Origin: Candidatus Iainarchaeum sp.
GTDB taxonomy: Archaea > Iainarchaeota > Iainarchaeia > Iainarchaeales > Iainarchaeaceae
Reading direction: 5' to 3'
DNA length: 47,028 nt
NCBI GenBank assembly: GCA_016202305.1
Contig: JACQPB010000002.1
Span: forward strand, 1 to 47,028
The notes under the pieces are model-generated. The model saw nothing but the letters and a program-made list of their open reading frames with translations. It did not search any database and was not told the DNA's origin. Numbering within the stretch: the first letter of the stretch is position 1; each line of letters begins with the position of its first letter. Positions 25,414 to 33,840 of the stretch are shown piece by piece. Made by a program: the position numbers and the translations under genes.

Positions 25414-26213
25414 AGCGAGCCCCCGACGAAAGCGGCCAGCGCGGCCAGCATGCCGTACTTGCTGAAGCGCTGCGCCTCTTCGAAATCCCGCCTGCCTGTG
25501 AGGCCGTATGATTTCGCCAGCATGACGCAGGACAGCGCGAAGAACGGAACGTAAAGCGCTCCGCTTATGGCTCCCGCGAAGTATACAGCTGCCCCGACGG
25601 ATACGGCGTCGAAGTAGAGCGCGAAAACAATGGCCCTTGCAGTGCCGTGCTTTACAAGCATCGGCAGTGTCGTTTTCACTCCCCTGTCTCCATCCATGTC
25701 CTCCATGTCCTTTATTATCTCGCGGCCCGCATTCGCGAAGAATGCTGCTGCTGCAACCGCTAGTGCGGCCGCATAATCGCCGGATATTGCCGCGCCGAAA
25801 ACCAGTGTGAGCGCGGTTCCAAGGGCGACCACGAGATTTCCTATGTACTTGAGCCCGTGCATGAGCGAGGCGTACGCCATGAGGAGGAGCGTGGCGAGCG
25901 CGGCTATTGCGAATGCCGTGACGTTCGTGAAGTATGCTGCCGTGAGGCCGGTAGCGAAAAGCGCGAGCGAGAAAGCGAGGGTGTTTTTGCCTGCACCTTT
26001 CGCCTTGCCGAGGCGCGCGTCGACTTCCGCGTCGAAGAAATCGTTCATGGCGTTTCCCGCGCCAGTTATGAGGAAGGCCGCGGCCATTCCCGTGGCGAGC
26101 GGCGCAGTGAAGGCGAGGGCCTTTGCCGCTATTACCGAGCCTGCGAGGACGCCTGCCGCGGAAATAATGCAGTTGCCGGGCCGCATGGCGCGGAGATAGG
26201 CTGCTGCTTCCAT
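25410..26213 (-). CDS. UbiA-type prenyltransferase, probable DGGGP synthase
   Basis: A 267-residue integral membrane enzyme of the UbiA superfamily. The two magnesium-binding motifs are clear: GNAMNDFFDAEVDA near residue 58 and DMEDMDGDRG near residue 170. In archaea the commonest member, (S)-2,3-di-O-geranylgeranylglyceryl phosphate synthase, adds the second geranylgeranyl chain in ether-lipid synthesis, and the size and motif spacing fit that. Other UbiA roles are possible. I chose the ATG at 26213 over the upstream TTG at 26222. It is the first gene of a four-gene operon ending with pcm. Confidence 0.8.
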   Translation of the reverse strand: MEAAAYLRAMRPGNCIISAAGVLAGSVIAAKALAFTAPLATGMAAAFLITGAGNAMNDFFDAEVDARLGKAKGAGKNTLAFSLALFATGLTAAYFTNVTAFAIAALATLLLMAYASLMHGLKYIGNLVVALGTALTLVFGAAISGDYAAALAVAAAAFFANAGREIIKDMEDMDGDRGVKTTLPMLVKHGTARAIVFALYFDAVSVGAAVYFAGAISGALYVPFFALSCVMLAKSYGLTGRRDFEEAQRFSKYGMLAALAAFVGGSL

Positions 26214-26335
26214 GTACACCAATCAGCTTGAAGATTAGTTAAATGTTGCGCGAAGACGCGCAGGATTGGCGGGAAAAATGGCAGGCGCATGGCAAGGCGG
26301 CTTAATGAGTGTTTCAGGTGAAGCCAGCTTGCTGG

Positions 26336-26503
26336 TCACGCGCTCTTCTTCTTGCCCTTCTTCTTCTGGCGCAGCTTGTGCGAATTGCATTTCCTGCACT
26401 TTCCGGGCTTTTTTCCGCGGCTTGACCTGTTCTTGGCGTTGCACCGCATGCACACCCACACGTCCTGGAAAATCCTTTTCGCTGCTACGGGTGAAAGAGG
26501 CAT
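26336..26503 (-). CDS. rpl40e: Ribosomal protein eL40
   Basis: A 55-residue zinc-binding protein of the large ribosomal subunit. It begins MPLSPVAAKRIFQ, has WVCMRCNAKNR and GKCRKCNSHKLR as the two CxxC knuckles, and ends in a lysine-rich tail (KKKGKKKSA). The eL40 family is found in archaea and eukaryotes only. The frame extends upstream by a few codons, but the ATG at 26503 matches family N-termini. A TATA-like box near 26741 leaves a leader of about 200 bases, which contains a strong hairpin. Confidence 0.9.
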   Translation of the reverse strand: MPLSPVAAKRIFQDVWVCMRCNAKNRSSRGKKPGKCRKCNSHKLRQKKKGKKKSA

Positions 26504-26902
26504 GAAACGCACCGATTGCAATATTCGTCTGTTTTCCTACAATTCCATCCACTGAAACACTTGTGAACCATCTGCCACTAAAGCTGTAGGCGTCCTTTGG
26601 CCTTGTTGCTTTGCGCTGCAAATTTCTTGTGACCGTTAAGTGCATCGTTTTGCCAACCGGAAGGCACGATGCTGGCTCTGCTTTACACAAACGTTCATTC
26701 CGAACGCAACCAGTTAACTACTATAGAATTGGTTTCACTTTATAAAACTTCTGAGGGTTCATTGCCGGTGCCCACACATGATTTTACTTGACATTCATCC
26801 AGCCATTAAAATAGGGTGCATTTATGCCAGTAACGATTATTAAATGTGATTGTAGGCTTTTCATTACTGCCTTGAAGTCAGGCTTTACTGTGCAATTAGT
26901 GG
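26504..26902. other. Gene-free interval between eL40 and tRNA-Glu
   Basis: About 400 bases without a credible gene. They hold a TATA-like CTTTATAAAA at 26739-26748 that could serve either strand, and a hairpin with GCATCGT at 26642-26648 pairing with ACGATGC at 26666-26672 around an inner GCC/GGC stem. The hairpin would lie in the 5' leader of the eL40 mRNA. I see no further repeat or RNA gene. Confidence 0.4.
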
Positions 26903-26956
26903 CTTTTTTCTTTTCGCCAACGTTTTCTTTTGGGCCGAAACCAAAAGAAAAGGTTG
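26903..26956 (-). repeat. Three-arm repeat copy A (reverse orientation)
   Basis: Read on the minus strand this copy runs: CAACC, a pyrimidine arm CTTTTCTTTTGG, a purine arm CCAAAAGAAAACG, a short TTGG link, and a second purine arm CGAAAAGAAAAAAG. The first two arms pair as a hairpin. It ends one base before tRNA-Glu. It shares its layout with copies B-E in the rRNA operon but is in reverse orientation to the adjacent RNA gene. Confidence 0.7.
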
Positions 26957-26957
26957 T

Positions 26958-27032
26958 GCCCCAATCGTCTAGCCCGGCCAAGGACACCGGCCTTTCAAGC
27001 CGAGAACCCGAGTTCAAATCTCGGTTGGGGCA
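26958..27032 (+). tRNA. tRNA-Glu (anticodon TTC)
   Basis: A full cloverleaf: acceptor GCCCCAA with TTGGGGC, a D arm with TAGCCCGG, an anticodon loop CTTTCAA giving TTC, and a T arm CCGAG-TTCAAAT-CTCGG. The discriminator base is A. CCA is not encoded. The gene starts one base after repeat copy A, so the repeat must lie in its 5' leader if transcription starts further upstream; I see no TATA box at the usual distance. Confidence 0.95.
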
Positions 27033-27225
27033 ATGCATTTCCCAGCGCCTTGAGTTCGCGCGCCCGTGCAGGCGTTGGCGGTATTCACGGCGAATCTGGC
27101 GGCCGGAGCGCGCGGCGGGTGGGGGTTTCCGGAGCGAGCCTCTTGGGCTAATCCCTCAATATGGAGCCGTGGAAACGTCAGGCCGCGAATTCCCGGAGTG
27201 ACTGTTTAGCGGCCTTGCGGTGCAT
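27033..27225 (+). other. GC-rich gap between tRNA-Glu and peptidase gene
   Basis: About 190 bases that are clearly GC-rich, with no open frame worth calling. Several local stems are possible (GGCCGC at 27181-27186 with GCGGCC at 27209-27214, CCGGA with TCCGG). The downstream gene has no TATA box at its start, so this stretch is probably transcribed. It may hold a non-coding RNA; it is not a recognisable SRP or 5S RNA. Confidence 0.3.
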
Positions 27226-28815
27226 ATGTTTTTATTTTTCTTCGGGCCTCATAAGAGCGTGCGTTACGGGGTTTTCCTTCTTGCGGTGCTTTGCGTTTCC
27301 ATTCTTCCGGCAGCCTTGGCTGTTGGAACCCAGCACGTGAAGGTCGCCATTGATGGGAACATGGTGGCGCATGTAGAGCACGCGTTCCCACTTGACACGG
27401 GTGAATACGCGAGCTTTGTTTTTTCCCCTCCTGCGGGCCTGGGGCACAACAAGGTCGCGGCTACGGTGAAGGGCGCGTACGATTCCGTGGGAGAAATAAA
27501 GTCGGTCGCTGAGAAGGAAGGGAAATACACAATCAGGCCGAATCTTGGCCAGACCGGGGTTCAGGACATAATAGTGAGGTACGATGTCTGGCCGGACATA
27601 AATTCCGGCACTTTGGTGTCATACGCCTTCACGGTTTACCTCGAGCCAATGTTCTTCAAGAGCCCGGAACTGGAAATCAGTTACCCGGATTCGCTGGAGC
27701 TGGTCAGCTCTGACCCGGATTTCGTTTCTGCCGACCCGGTCACGATTCGATATCCAGATACAAACATGCCGAAGCAGATAATCGTCAATTTTGTCCGGAA
27801 AATGCCGGAAGGCGGCGCAAAGAAGGTGGAGGCCGGGATATTCACGATTGCGGCTTCGCAGGAGCACATTGACATGATAAGGCCTGCAGCAGAGGCCCTG
27901 GACTTCCTTCCTGAAATGTTCGAGAAGACAGCTGGAGGTTATGGCCTCGGGAGGATTCTCGTCCTGGTGGCAGACATTTCCAGTGACGAAGGCGCCCATG
28001 CTTCGGTTCCTTCAGTCATCGTCATCAACAGGAAGTACCTGGAGGAAAATCACCAGCCCGCGGTGGTGCAGGACATTCTCGTGCATGAGACCGCGCACCT
28101 CGTCATGAACCGGCTGGTTTTCAGGACTCTTGACAATTCCGCGCCATGGTTCAATGAAGGGACGGCTGTTTTCTTCGCGAACCATGCCCTCTCGGATTAC
28201 CTGCATGACCCTGGCTACTGGGTGACTTATGACGAGGCGACAGGCATCGCTTACTTGTCGCAGAGCAACTGGGACAAGCCCAGCCCTGAAAAGCTGAAAT
28301 CCTTGTATGCGCGCGGCTTCGCTTTCATCCCCCAAGGCGCGGAAAGCGTCCATGACTTTTATGCCCATGCGGGAGTCGTCTTCTCGAACTTTTACGGCGT
28401 TGCCGGTGATTCAGGGTTCAGGAAGCTCATTTCCGGGCTTTCGGATGTGTATCCTGCAGGCGAATCGTGCAAGGGGTGCGATACCGAGCACATACTTTCA
28501 CTAATGTCGGAAATATCAGGGCTGGACACTAATGAGCTGCTGTATCCATTCAGGGAATCGCCGGACTTCGAGGCTGAAGTGTCAAGGCTGAATGGGGTGA
28601 GCAGGGCTTATTCCCAGGAAGAGGTGGACCAGATAACGAGGGCGTGGCTTTTGAAGAACGGCAAGATTGACGTGACACATCGTGACGGCTCTGCGCAAAA
28701 AGCCCTGTCAGAAATAATGGACCTCGCGGCCGTTATCGTGATGGCTTTGGGCGTTCTTTGTTTATTGGCTGTCGCGGCAAGGGCGCTTTCGCTCAAAAAG
28801 AAGAGTGCAGGATGA
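27226..28815 (+). CDS. Membrane-anchored zinc metallopeptidase
   Basis: A secreted 529-residue protein. The N-terminus is a signal peptide (FFLLAVLCVS-type hydrophobic core ending near PAALA), residues 40-230 are a beta-rich domain, and the catalytic part carries LVHETAHLVMN with the HExxH zinc motif and APWFNEGTAVFFANH with the third ligand, the gluzincin arrangement. A C-terminal hydrophobic helix (AAVIVMALGVLCLLAVAA) followed by KKKSAG anchors it with the catalytic domain outside the cell. A pair of cysteines lies in SCKGCDTEH. The substrate is unknown. Start: the ATG at 27226. Confidence 0.8.
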   Translation: MFLFFFGPHKSVRYGVFLLAVLCVSILPAALAVGTQHVKVAIDGNMVAHVEHAFPLDTGEYASFVFSPPAGLGHNKVAATVKGAYDSVGEIKSVAEKEGKYTIRPNLGQTGVQDIIVRYDVWPDINSGTLVSYAFTVYLEPMFFKSPELEISYPDSLELVSSDPDFVSADPVTIRYPDTNMPKQIIVNFVRKMPEGGAKKVEAGIFTIAASQEHIDMIRPAAEALDFLPEMFEKTAGGYGLGRILVLVADISSDEGAHASVPSVIVINRKYLEENHQPAVVQDILVHETAHLVMNRLVFRTLDNSAPWFNEGTAVFFANHALSDYLHDPGYWVTYDEATGIAYLSQSNWDKPSPEKLKSLYARGFAFIPQGAESVHDFYAHAGVVFSNFYGVAGDSGFRKLISGLSDVYPAGESCKGCDTEHILSLMSEISGLDTNELLYPFRESPDFEAEVSRLNGVSRAYSQEEVDQITRAWLLKNGKIDVTHRDGSAQKALSEIMDLAAVIVMALGVLCLLAVAARALSLKKKSAG

Positions 28816-28906
28816 ATCGTGCTGGCAGCCGTTCCTGCTGCTTTTTCATGAAGGCACTGCGTCGCATGCTACATTTTAAATTGCTTTTGCTTTTCCAGTT
28901 TATGTA

Positions 28907-29575
28907 ATGCTTGAGAAGTTCAGGTCCCTTGAGTTCAGGACACAATTCCTCGTCTGCGTTTTCGTGGCCTCTGTAATAACCTCCAACATCATCGGCGGAA
29001 AGGTCTCGGAAATAGGCCTCTTCGGGCTGCCGGTGATTTTCTCGGTGGGCATAATCCCGTTCTTCATGACTTTCTTCATCCTTGACACAATAAATGAGGT
29101 GCACGGGCAGCAGAAGGCGAGGGAAACGGTGTGGCTCGCCATGTTCACGCAGGCCTTCATTTTCCTCGTAATCCTTGCCGCGCTAGCCCTCCCGTATGCC
29201 GAGAGGAGTTGGGTGAAGGCCCCGGAGTTCACGGCCGTTTTCGGGATGAGCATCCGCATAATCATAGCCAGCCTCGCGGCCTTTTTCCTCGCGGACATGA
29301 GCGACACGTACATTTTCGCGCGGCTCAGGGAGCGCACCAAAGGAAAGATGCTCTGGCTGAGGAGCAACATCAGCAATTTCATAGGCGAGACGATTGACAC
29401 TTTCGTGTTCATGTTCCTCGCTTTTTTCGACCCTGCAACCGGCCGGGGCGTTTCTTTCGTCATTGCGCTGACATTGCCCTACCTTGCGTTGAAGTTCGCC
29501 CTTTCAGTGATAAACACGCCGTTCGTGTATGCCGGGGTGGCGTGGCTGCGCGGGGGCGGGCAGGCTTCCAAATGA
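28907..29575 (+). CDS. YhhQ/Vut_1-type queuosine-precursor transporter
   Basis: A 222-residue membrane protein with about six helices of the Vut_1 (PF02592) family. FFILDTINEVHGQQKAR carries the conserved D-x2-NE-x2-G-x3-AR pattern. Bacterial members import queuosine precursors such as preQ0; in archaea the same precursor feeds archaeosine in tRNA, so that is the likely role, not proven by sequence. A TTTTAAAT box at 28873-28880 lies about 27 bases before the ATG and predicts a leaderless transcript. Confidence 0.82.
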   Translation: MLEKFRSLEFRTQFLVCVFVASVITSNIIGGKVSEIGLFGLPVIFSVGIIPFFMTFFILDTINEVHGQQKARETVWLAMFTQAFIFLVILAALALPYAERSWVKAPEFTAVFGMSIRIIIASLAAFFLADMSDTYIFARLRERTKGKMLWLRSNISNFIGETIDTFVFMFLAFFDPATGRGVSFVIALTLPYLALKFALSVINTPFVYAGVAWLRGGGQASK

Positions 29576-29640
29576 GGCCGGAGTTCACTTTTTAAACATG
29601 TTCGAATCAATTAATGAGAATAAGCATTCCGGTGGTTTTG

Positions 29641-29769
29641 GTGAGCAAGAGGAGCAAGGACACTTCGCGTTTCAAGAAGACCCGCTCGAGGCAGAGGTGG
29701 AAGTGGGTAAAGAAGAAGATGCGCAGGAAGAAGCGCAAGAAGCGGTACATGAGGGAAAGGGCCAAGTGA
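29641..29769 (+). CDS. eL41-like small basic ribosomal peptide
   Basis: A 42-residue frame starting with GTG at 29641, eight bases after a GGTGG ribosome binding site, and ending TGA at 29767. More than half of the residues are lysine or arginine. The C-terminal half (RWKWVKKKMRRKKRKKRYMR) resembles the eL41 ribosomal peptide, which is a short single helix of alternating basic residues. A TTTTTAAA box lies at 29588-29595. It lies just after the YhhQ-type gene. Another arginine-rich short protein is the alternative reading. Confidence 0.5.
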   Translation: MSKRSKDTSRFKKTRSRQRWKWVKKKMRRKKRKKRYMRERAK

Positions 29770-29774
29770 AGCCC

Positions 29775-29936
29775 TCACAGCTTTTCTTCACGCTGGCATC
29801 CTGGCCTTCTTGGGCCGCATGCCAGTTCCCCGATTTTCCTGTCCGGATTGTCAATCTGCGGTATGCGATGCTTTGTCCATTCGTGGCCGTGCCATGTGCC
29901 GGCGGCATCATTTTTCGTGCTGTTCTGCTCGCACAA
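29775..29936 (-). CDS. Possible small protein downstream of galE
   Basis: A 53-codon frame from a TTG at 29936 to TGA at 29775-29777, in the same frame as galE after its stop. It encodes a hydrophilic sequence with GTWHGHEWTKHRIP, and two cysteines in ACGPRRPGC, which look more protein-like than a random shadow frame. There is no strong ribosome binding site and no family match that I know. It fills an otherwise empty 180-base gap. Confidence 0.25.
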   Translation of the reverse strand: MCEQNSTKNDAAGTWHGHEWTKHRIPQIDNPDRKIGELACGPRRPGCQREEKL

Positions 29937-29954
29937 GCCTTTTGCCAGCAGTAT

Positions 29955-30920
29955 TCAGAATTTTTTGTGCCTTTCCCATTCCAGCGCGCTTGAAACCATT
30001 TCCTCGAGGTTCAGTCCGGGTTTCCAGCCGAGTTTTTCGAGCGCCTTGTTGTTCGATGCTACTAGTTCAGCCGGGTCACCAGGCCTTCGCGGGCGGTTTT
30101 CGGTCTTTATTTTTTTCCCGGACGCTTTTTCAGCCACCCCTATCACCTCCATCACCGAATGTCCGCTTCCCGAAGCGATGTTGAAGCAGTCTGACGGCTT
30201 TTTCAGCGCGTAATCCAGCGCTTTCATGTGGGCTTTTGCAATGTCGAGAACGTGCACATAGTCCCTTATGCATGTCCCGTCTTTTGTCGGGTAGTCGGTG
30301 CCGAACACTTCCAGTTTTTTCCCGTGCAGTGCGGCGTTGAGGCACATTGGTATTATGTGTGTTTCGGGCTTGTGGCTTTCCCCCATGATGCCGAATGCGG
30401 AGCCGGCTGCGTTGAAGTACCTAAGTATTGCGTACTTCGTGCCATTGGTGCCCGCAAATTCGCGTATCATGCTTTCTGCCGCGAGTTTCGAGCTGCCGTA
30501 CGGGTTCACGGGTTTCGGGACTTCATCCTCGGTTATCGGCATGGTTTTCGGCGTGCCGTAGACTGCCGCGGTGCTTGAGAACACGATGGCCGAGCAGCCG
30601 TTTTCCGCCATCGCTTCGAGCACGTTTGCCGTTCCAAGGACATTGTTCCTGTAGTATTTGAGCGGCTCGCGCATCGACTCGCCTACCTGCATGCTCGCAG
30701 CGAAGTGCATCACCGCGTCCGGCCTTTCCCTTGCCATGGCCCTGGAAAGATTTTTCTTTTCGAGAATGTCCGTCCTGTAGAACCTGGCGCCTTTCGGCAC
30801 GGCTTCCCTGTGGCCTCCCGCGAGGTTGTCGACTATAGCCACTTCCGTGGTTTCTTCAAGAAGCGCGCGCGAAACGACGCTGCCTATGTAACCCGCCCCT
30901 CCCGTGACAAGAACTTTCAT
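29955..30920 (-). CDS. galE: UDP-glucose 4-epimerase
   Basis: GalE interconverts UDP-glucose and UDP-galactose. The 321-residue protein has the NAD motif TGGAGYIGS at the N-terminus, the catalytic Ser-Thr and Tyr-x3-Lys in SSTAAVYG and NPYGSSKLA, and GTCIRDYVHV near residue 215, which is typical of GalE rather than of other extended short-chain dehydrogenases. Length is normal. It diverges from the glycosyltransferase cluster at 31050-33840 and probably supplies its sugar nucleotides. Confidence 0.92.
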   Translation of the reverse strand: MKVLVTGGAGYIGSVVSRALLEETTEVAIVDNLAGGHREAVPKGARFYRTDILEKKNLSRAMARERPDAVMHFAASMQVGESMREPLKYYRNNVLGTANVLEAMAENGCSAIVFSSTAAVYGTPKTMPITEDEVPKPVNPYGSSKLAAESMIREFAGTNGTKYAILRYFNAAGSAFGIMGESHKPETHIIPMCLNAALHGKKLEVFGTDYPTKDGTCIRDYVHVLDIAKAHMKALDYALKKPSDCFNIASGSGHSVMEVIGVAEKASGKKIKTENRPRRPGDPAELVASNNKALEKLGWKPGLNLEEMVSSALEWERHKKF

Positions 30921-31049
30921 GCGGCCGCCCTCTTATACTGTTGTCCTTCTATAAGATAAATCGTCCGCCGCGCGTTTTCGCCCCGGTTTTGCACCGCGTC
31001 AGAGTGGCCTGCCACTGGTTTTAAACGGTTTGGGGCTGTGGATTCTGCA

Positions 31050-31904
31050 ATGAAGAACCTCATCATAACCTGCTCCGACGCGAAGTTCGGCGACTTCACC
31101 ATAATGCACTGGCTCCAGTCCCTCAAGGCCAATGCCGACCTTTCGCGCACTGAAATCGTGATACTCGACTACGGGCTTTCCGCTGCGCAACTGGAGCGTC
31201 TTTCCCGGGAGCCTGTAAGGGTAGTGCCGTGCGTCCGCGACGGGCATGTAATTTCCATAAGGCTGCGCGACATGGCCGCGTTCCTGCGCAAGAACAGGTA
31301 TGGGCAGGTGCTCGCGGTTGACGGCGGGGACATAATTTTCCAGGCTGGCATTGACGAGCTTTTTTCCATCAACCCTGGCGAGTTTCGCGTGGTATGCGAG
31401 GATTTCAACGTCCCTTTCGAGAAATTCTTCACCAGGAATTTTTTCAGGCCGGAGGACGTCAGGAAGATAAGGTCCGAGCTGAAAGGCAGGCCCATGGTAA
31501 ATGCAGGGGTTATAGCCGGCCCATACAAAAAATTTCTGGCCCTTTGCACGGAATGCGATGCCCTATTGGTTGACAAGAGCTCTTTCGGGCCAGACCAGGT
31601 TGCGGTGAATTACGTGCTTTACAGGGCAGGTTTCGTGGACGTAGGTGCGCGTTTCAATTTCGTGTGCACTACATGCGAGACGCCTTTCATGATAAAGGGC
31701 GGGGTGTTCTGCCTTTCAGACGGCAGGCCTATATCCATTGTCCATAATGCGGGCTACAGCGTCTGGTTCAGGCCCGTGGATAATTTCGGTTTCGGCCCGG
31801 GGCACAACCGAATCAAGCCGCTCACTTACCTTGCCGTGAGGCTGGCCACGAAGGCCATGCACGTGGCTTTCAGGGTATTTTCGCCTGCCGGGGCGCGGCA
31901 TTGA
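31050..31904 (+). CDS. Glycosyltransferase, GT-A-like fold
   Basis: About 284 residues. It starts NLIITCSDAKFGDFT and contains AVDGGDIIFQ, where DGGD takes the place of the DxD metal motif, and later NAGVIAGPYKKFLAL, SSFGPDQVAVNYVLYRAG and IVHNAGY, the order seen in GT8-like and related glycosyltransferases. The acceptor and sugar are unknown. I chose the ATG at 31050 because a TTTTAAA box at 31019-31025 lies about 27 bases before it. It heads a three-gene glycan cluster. Confidence 0.7.
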   Translation: MKNLIITCSDAKFGDFTIMHWLQSLKANADLSRTEIVILDYGLSAAQLERLSREPVRVVPCVRDGHVISIRLRDMAAFLRKNRYGQVLAVDGGDIIFQAGIDELFSINPGEFRVVCEDFNVPFEKFFTRNFFRPEDVRKIRSELKGRPMVNAGVIAGPYKKFLALCTECDALLVDKSSFGPDQVAVNYVLYRAGFVDVGARFNFVCTTCETPFMIKGGVFCLSDGRPISIVHNAGYSVWFRPVDNFGFGPGHNRIKPLTYLAVRLATKAMHVAFRVFSPAGARH

Positions 31905-31940
31905 GGTATTTTTTTATTCCTTTCACACCAAATGGTTGCT

Positions 31941-32645
31941 ATGCTTATTTCGATTGTCATCCCCGCGCTCAATGAGGAGAATTACATAGAGCGCACCCTG
32001 AAGAGCGCCAGGGCGCAGAGAACGAGCCATGAAATCGAGCTTATCGTCGGCGACGGGTTCAGCACCGACAGGACCGTGGAAATAGCCAAGAAGTATGCGG
32101 ACATGATTGTGCTAGAGAAGAACCGCTCCGCCGCATGGCAGCGCCAGGCCGGCGCCAGGGTAGCAAACGGGGAAATAATAGCCTTCACGGATGCCGATGC
32201 CGAGCTTCCGCCGGACTGGGTGGAAAAAATCGTCGCGGAGTTCTCCAGGGACGAATCGCTTGCAATGGTTTATTCCCCGGTGGGCTTTTTCGACATGTCC
32301 GGTTTCGAAGATTCCGTGTCACGGTTTTCCTTCGAATTCTACGCCTCTGCTTTCGCGTTTGCAGGGCTTCACAGCCCTTCTGGGGCCAACATGGCCGTGA
32401 GGAAGGGCCTGTTCGAAATCGCCGGCGGATTCGACACTTCCCTGTCCACCTGCGAGGACATTGACCTTGCGCGGCGCCTCGGCAGTTTCGGCAGCCTGAA
32501 ATTCTTCAGGCGCAACATTGTGAGGGTTTCGCCGCGCAGGGTGAAGGCAGTAGGTTACCTGAACTATGCCATTTACCATATTGACAACCTCATAAGATTC
32601 AGCCTTACCGGGAAGTCGAAAAATGTCTATGTGCCGGTGAGGTGA
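31941..32645 (+). CDS. Family 2 glycosyltransferase
   Basis: A 234-residue GT2 enzyme. It begins ISIVIPALNEENYIERTLKS, which is the family N-terminus, followed by VGDGFSTDRTVEIAK, then the DxD metal site in FTDADAELPPDWV, and GANMAVRK, with CEDIDLARRLG as the catalytic acidic loop (ED). It has no transmembrane helices, so it is probably cytoplasmic or peripheral. The ATG at 31941 fits the conserved N-terminus better than the one at 31932. It lies between two other glycosyltransferase genes. Confidence 0.88.
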   Translation: MLISIVIPALNEENYIERTLKSARAQRTSHEIELIVGDGFSTDRTVEIAKKYADMIVLEKNRSAAWQRQAGARVANGEIIAFTDADAELPPDWVEKIVAEFSRDESLAMVYSPVGFFDMSGFEDSVSRFSFEFYASAFAFAGLHSPSGANMAVRKGLFEIAGGFDTSLSTCEDIDLARRLGSFGSLKFFRRNIVRVSPRRVKAVGYLNYAIYHIDNLIRFSLTGKSKNVYVPVR

Positions 32646-32649
32646 GCTA

Positions 32650-33840
32650 TTGCGCCTCGCGATTTTCACCGACAGCTATAAGCCGCAGATAAACGGCGTG
32701 GTGACGCAGATAGCCAACATTTCCTCGGAGTTCGTGCGGCGTGGCCATCAGGTAATTGTCATAGCCCCTTCCGGCGACGGCAGGCATTCTGAATCCATGG
32801 ACGGCGGCGTGAAGGTGGTTTTCCTTCCTTCGGTGGCGCTGCCTTCCTACAAGGATTACAAGATAACATTGCCGCATTCTCCGCGCGTGTTCAGGGAGAT
32901 GGATTCTTTCAGGCCGGACATCATTCATGTGCACACGCCTTTTGGCGTGGGCTGGCTCGGGCTCAGGTGCGCAAAGAGGCTCCACGTCCCCGTAGTGGGC
33001 ACGTATCATACGCTTCTCCCGGAGTTCCTGATGTACCTTCCCGTGTCCGCGCTTGCCCGGGCCAACTGGGCGAAGCAAACCACATGGAAGTACACAAACT
33101 TTTTCTACGGCAAGTGCGACATTGTCACCACGCCCACCGAAAGGATGAAAGACGAGCTTTCGCTCAACGGCCTCAGTGGGGCCGTGGTGCTTCCCAATGC
33201 GATTGATTTCAGGATGTTCAATAAACGCAGGAGGCGAAACCATTCCGCAAAACGCGTGAAGATTATTTACTTCGGGCGCGTGAGCTATGAGAAGAACATC
33301 GAGGTGCTGCTTCTCGCATTGAAGCATCTCCTGTGGAAGCGGAAAGATGCATCCCTTTCCATCACCGGCTCAGGGCCCGCAATGCGGCGCATGGGGAAAA
33401 TCGCGCGCGAGCAGGACATTTCGGCCCACGTGCATTTCAGCGGCGCGCTTTCCAGCCCGGAACTCGCGGAGCACGTGGCCATGCACGACATTTTCGCCAC
33501 GGCCTCGACAATCGAGACGCAGGGCCTCACTATACTCGAGGCGATGGCGGCAGGCCTTCCTTGCGTCGGGCCGGACTTCCTCGCCGTCCCTGACTCGATA
33601 CGCGACGGAAAGAACGGATTTTTGTTCAAGCCGTACGATTTCGTGGAAGCGGCCGCGAAAATAGAGAAGCTCGCTTCCTCGCCATCTCTGCGGAAAAGGA
33701 TGGGCGGCAATGCGATTGAAACCGCAAGGAAATTTTCGGTTAACGTGGTTGCGGACCAAACCGAAAAACTGTACACGGGACTAATCAGGCTTTCATCGAA
33801 CGGCGCCCAGGTGACAAGGGCCGGGAAACATGGCAAATGA
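32650..33840 (+). CDS. Family 4 glycosyltransferase
   Basis: A 396-residue retaining glycosyltransferase of the GT4 family (GT-B fold). The N-terminus RLAIFTDSYKPQINGVVTQI and HVHTPFGVGWLGLR are shared with alpha-mannosyl- or glucosyltransferases of lipid glycosylation. The C-terminal half has YFGRVSYEKNIEVLL, GSGPAMRRM and STIETQGLTILEAMAAGLP with the E-x7-E motif. It starts with TTG at 32650 after AGGTGAG, five bases behind the previous gene. Target lipids or surface glycans are likely but not determined. Confidence 0.9.
   Translation: MRLAIFTDSYKPQINGVVTQIANISSEFVRRGHQVIVIAPSGDGRHSESMDGGVKVVFLPSVALPSYKDYKITLPHSPRVFREMDSFRPDIIHVHTPFGVGWLGLRCAKRLHVPVVGTYHTLLPEFLMYLPVSALARANWAKQTTWKYTNFFYGKCDIVTTPTERMKDELSLNGLSGAVVLPNAIDFRMFNKRRRRNHSAKRVKIIYFGRVSYEKNIEVLLLALKHLLWKRKDASLSITGSGPAMRRMGKIAREQDISAHVHFSGALSSPELAEHVAMHDIFATASTIETQGLTILEAMAAGLPCVGPDFLAVPDSIRDGKNGFLFKPYDFVEAAAKIEKLASSPSLRKRMGGNAIETARKFSVNVVADQTEKLYTGLIRLSSNGAQVTRAGKHGK

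Noticed and set aside
26235-26690. 151-codon frame over eL40
   Set aside because: A shadow frame; the eL40 frame has the zinc knuckles and expected length.
27033-27225. SRP RNA or 5S rRNA in the gap after tRNA-Glu
   Set aside because: It lacks the SRP domain IV motif and the 5S CCGAACACGG-type and GAAGTTAAGC-type blocks, and it is the wrong length for SRP RNA.
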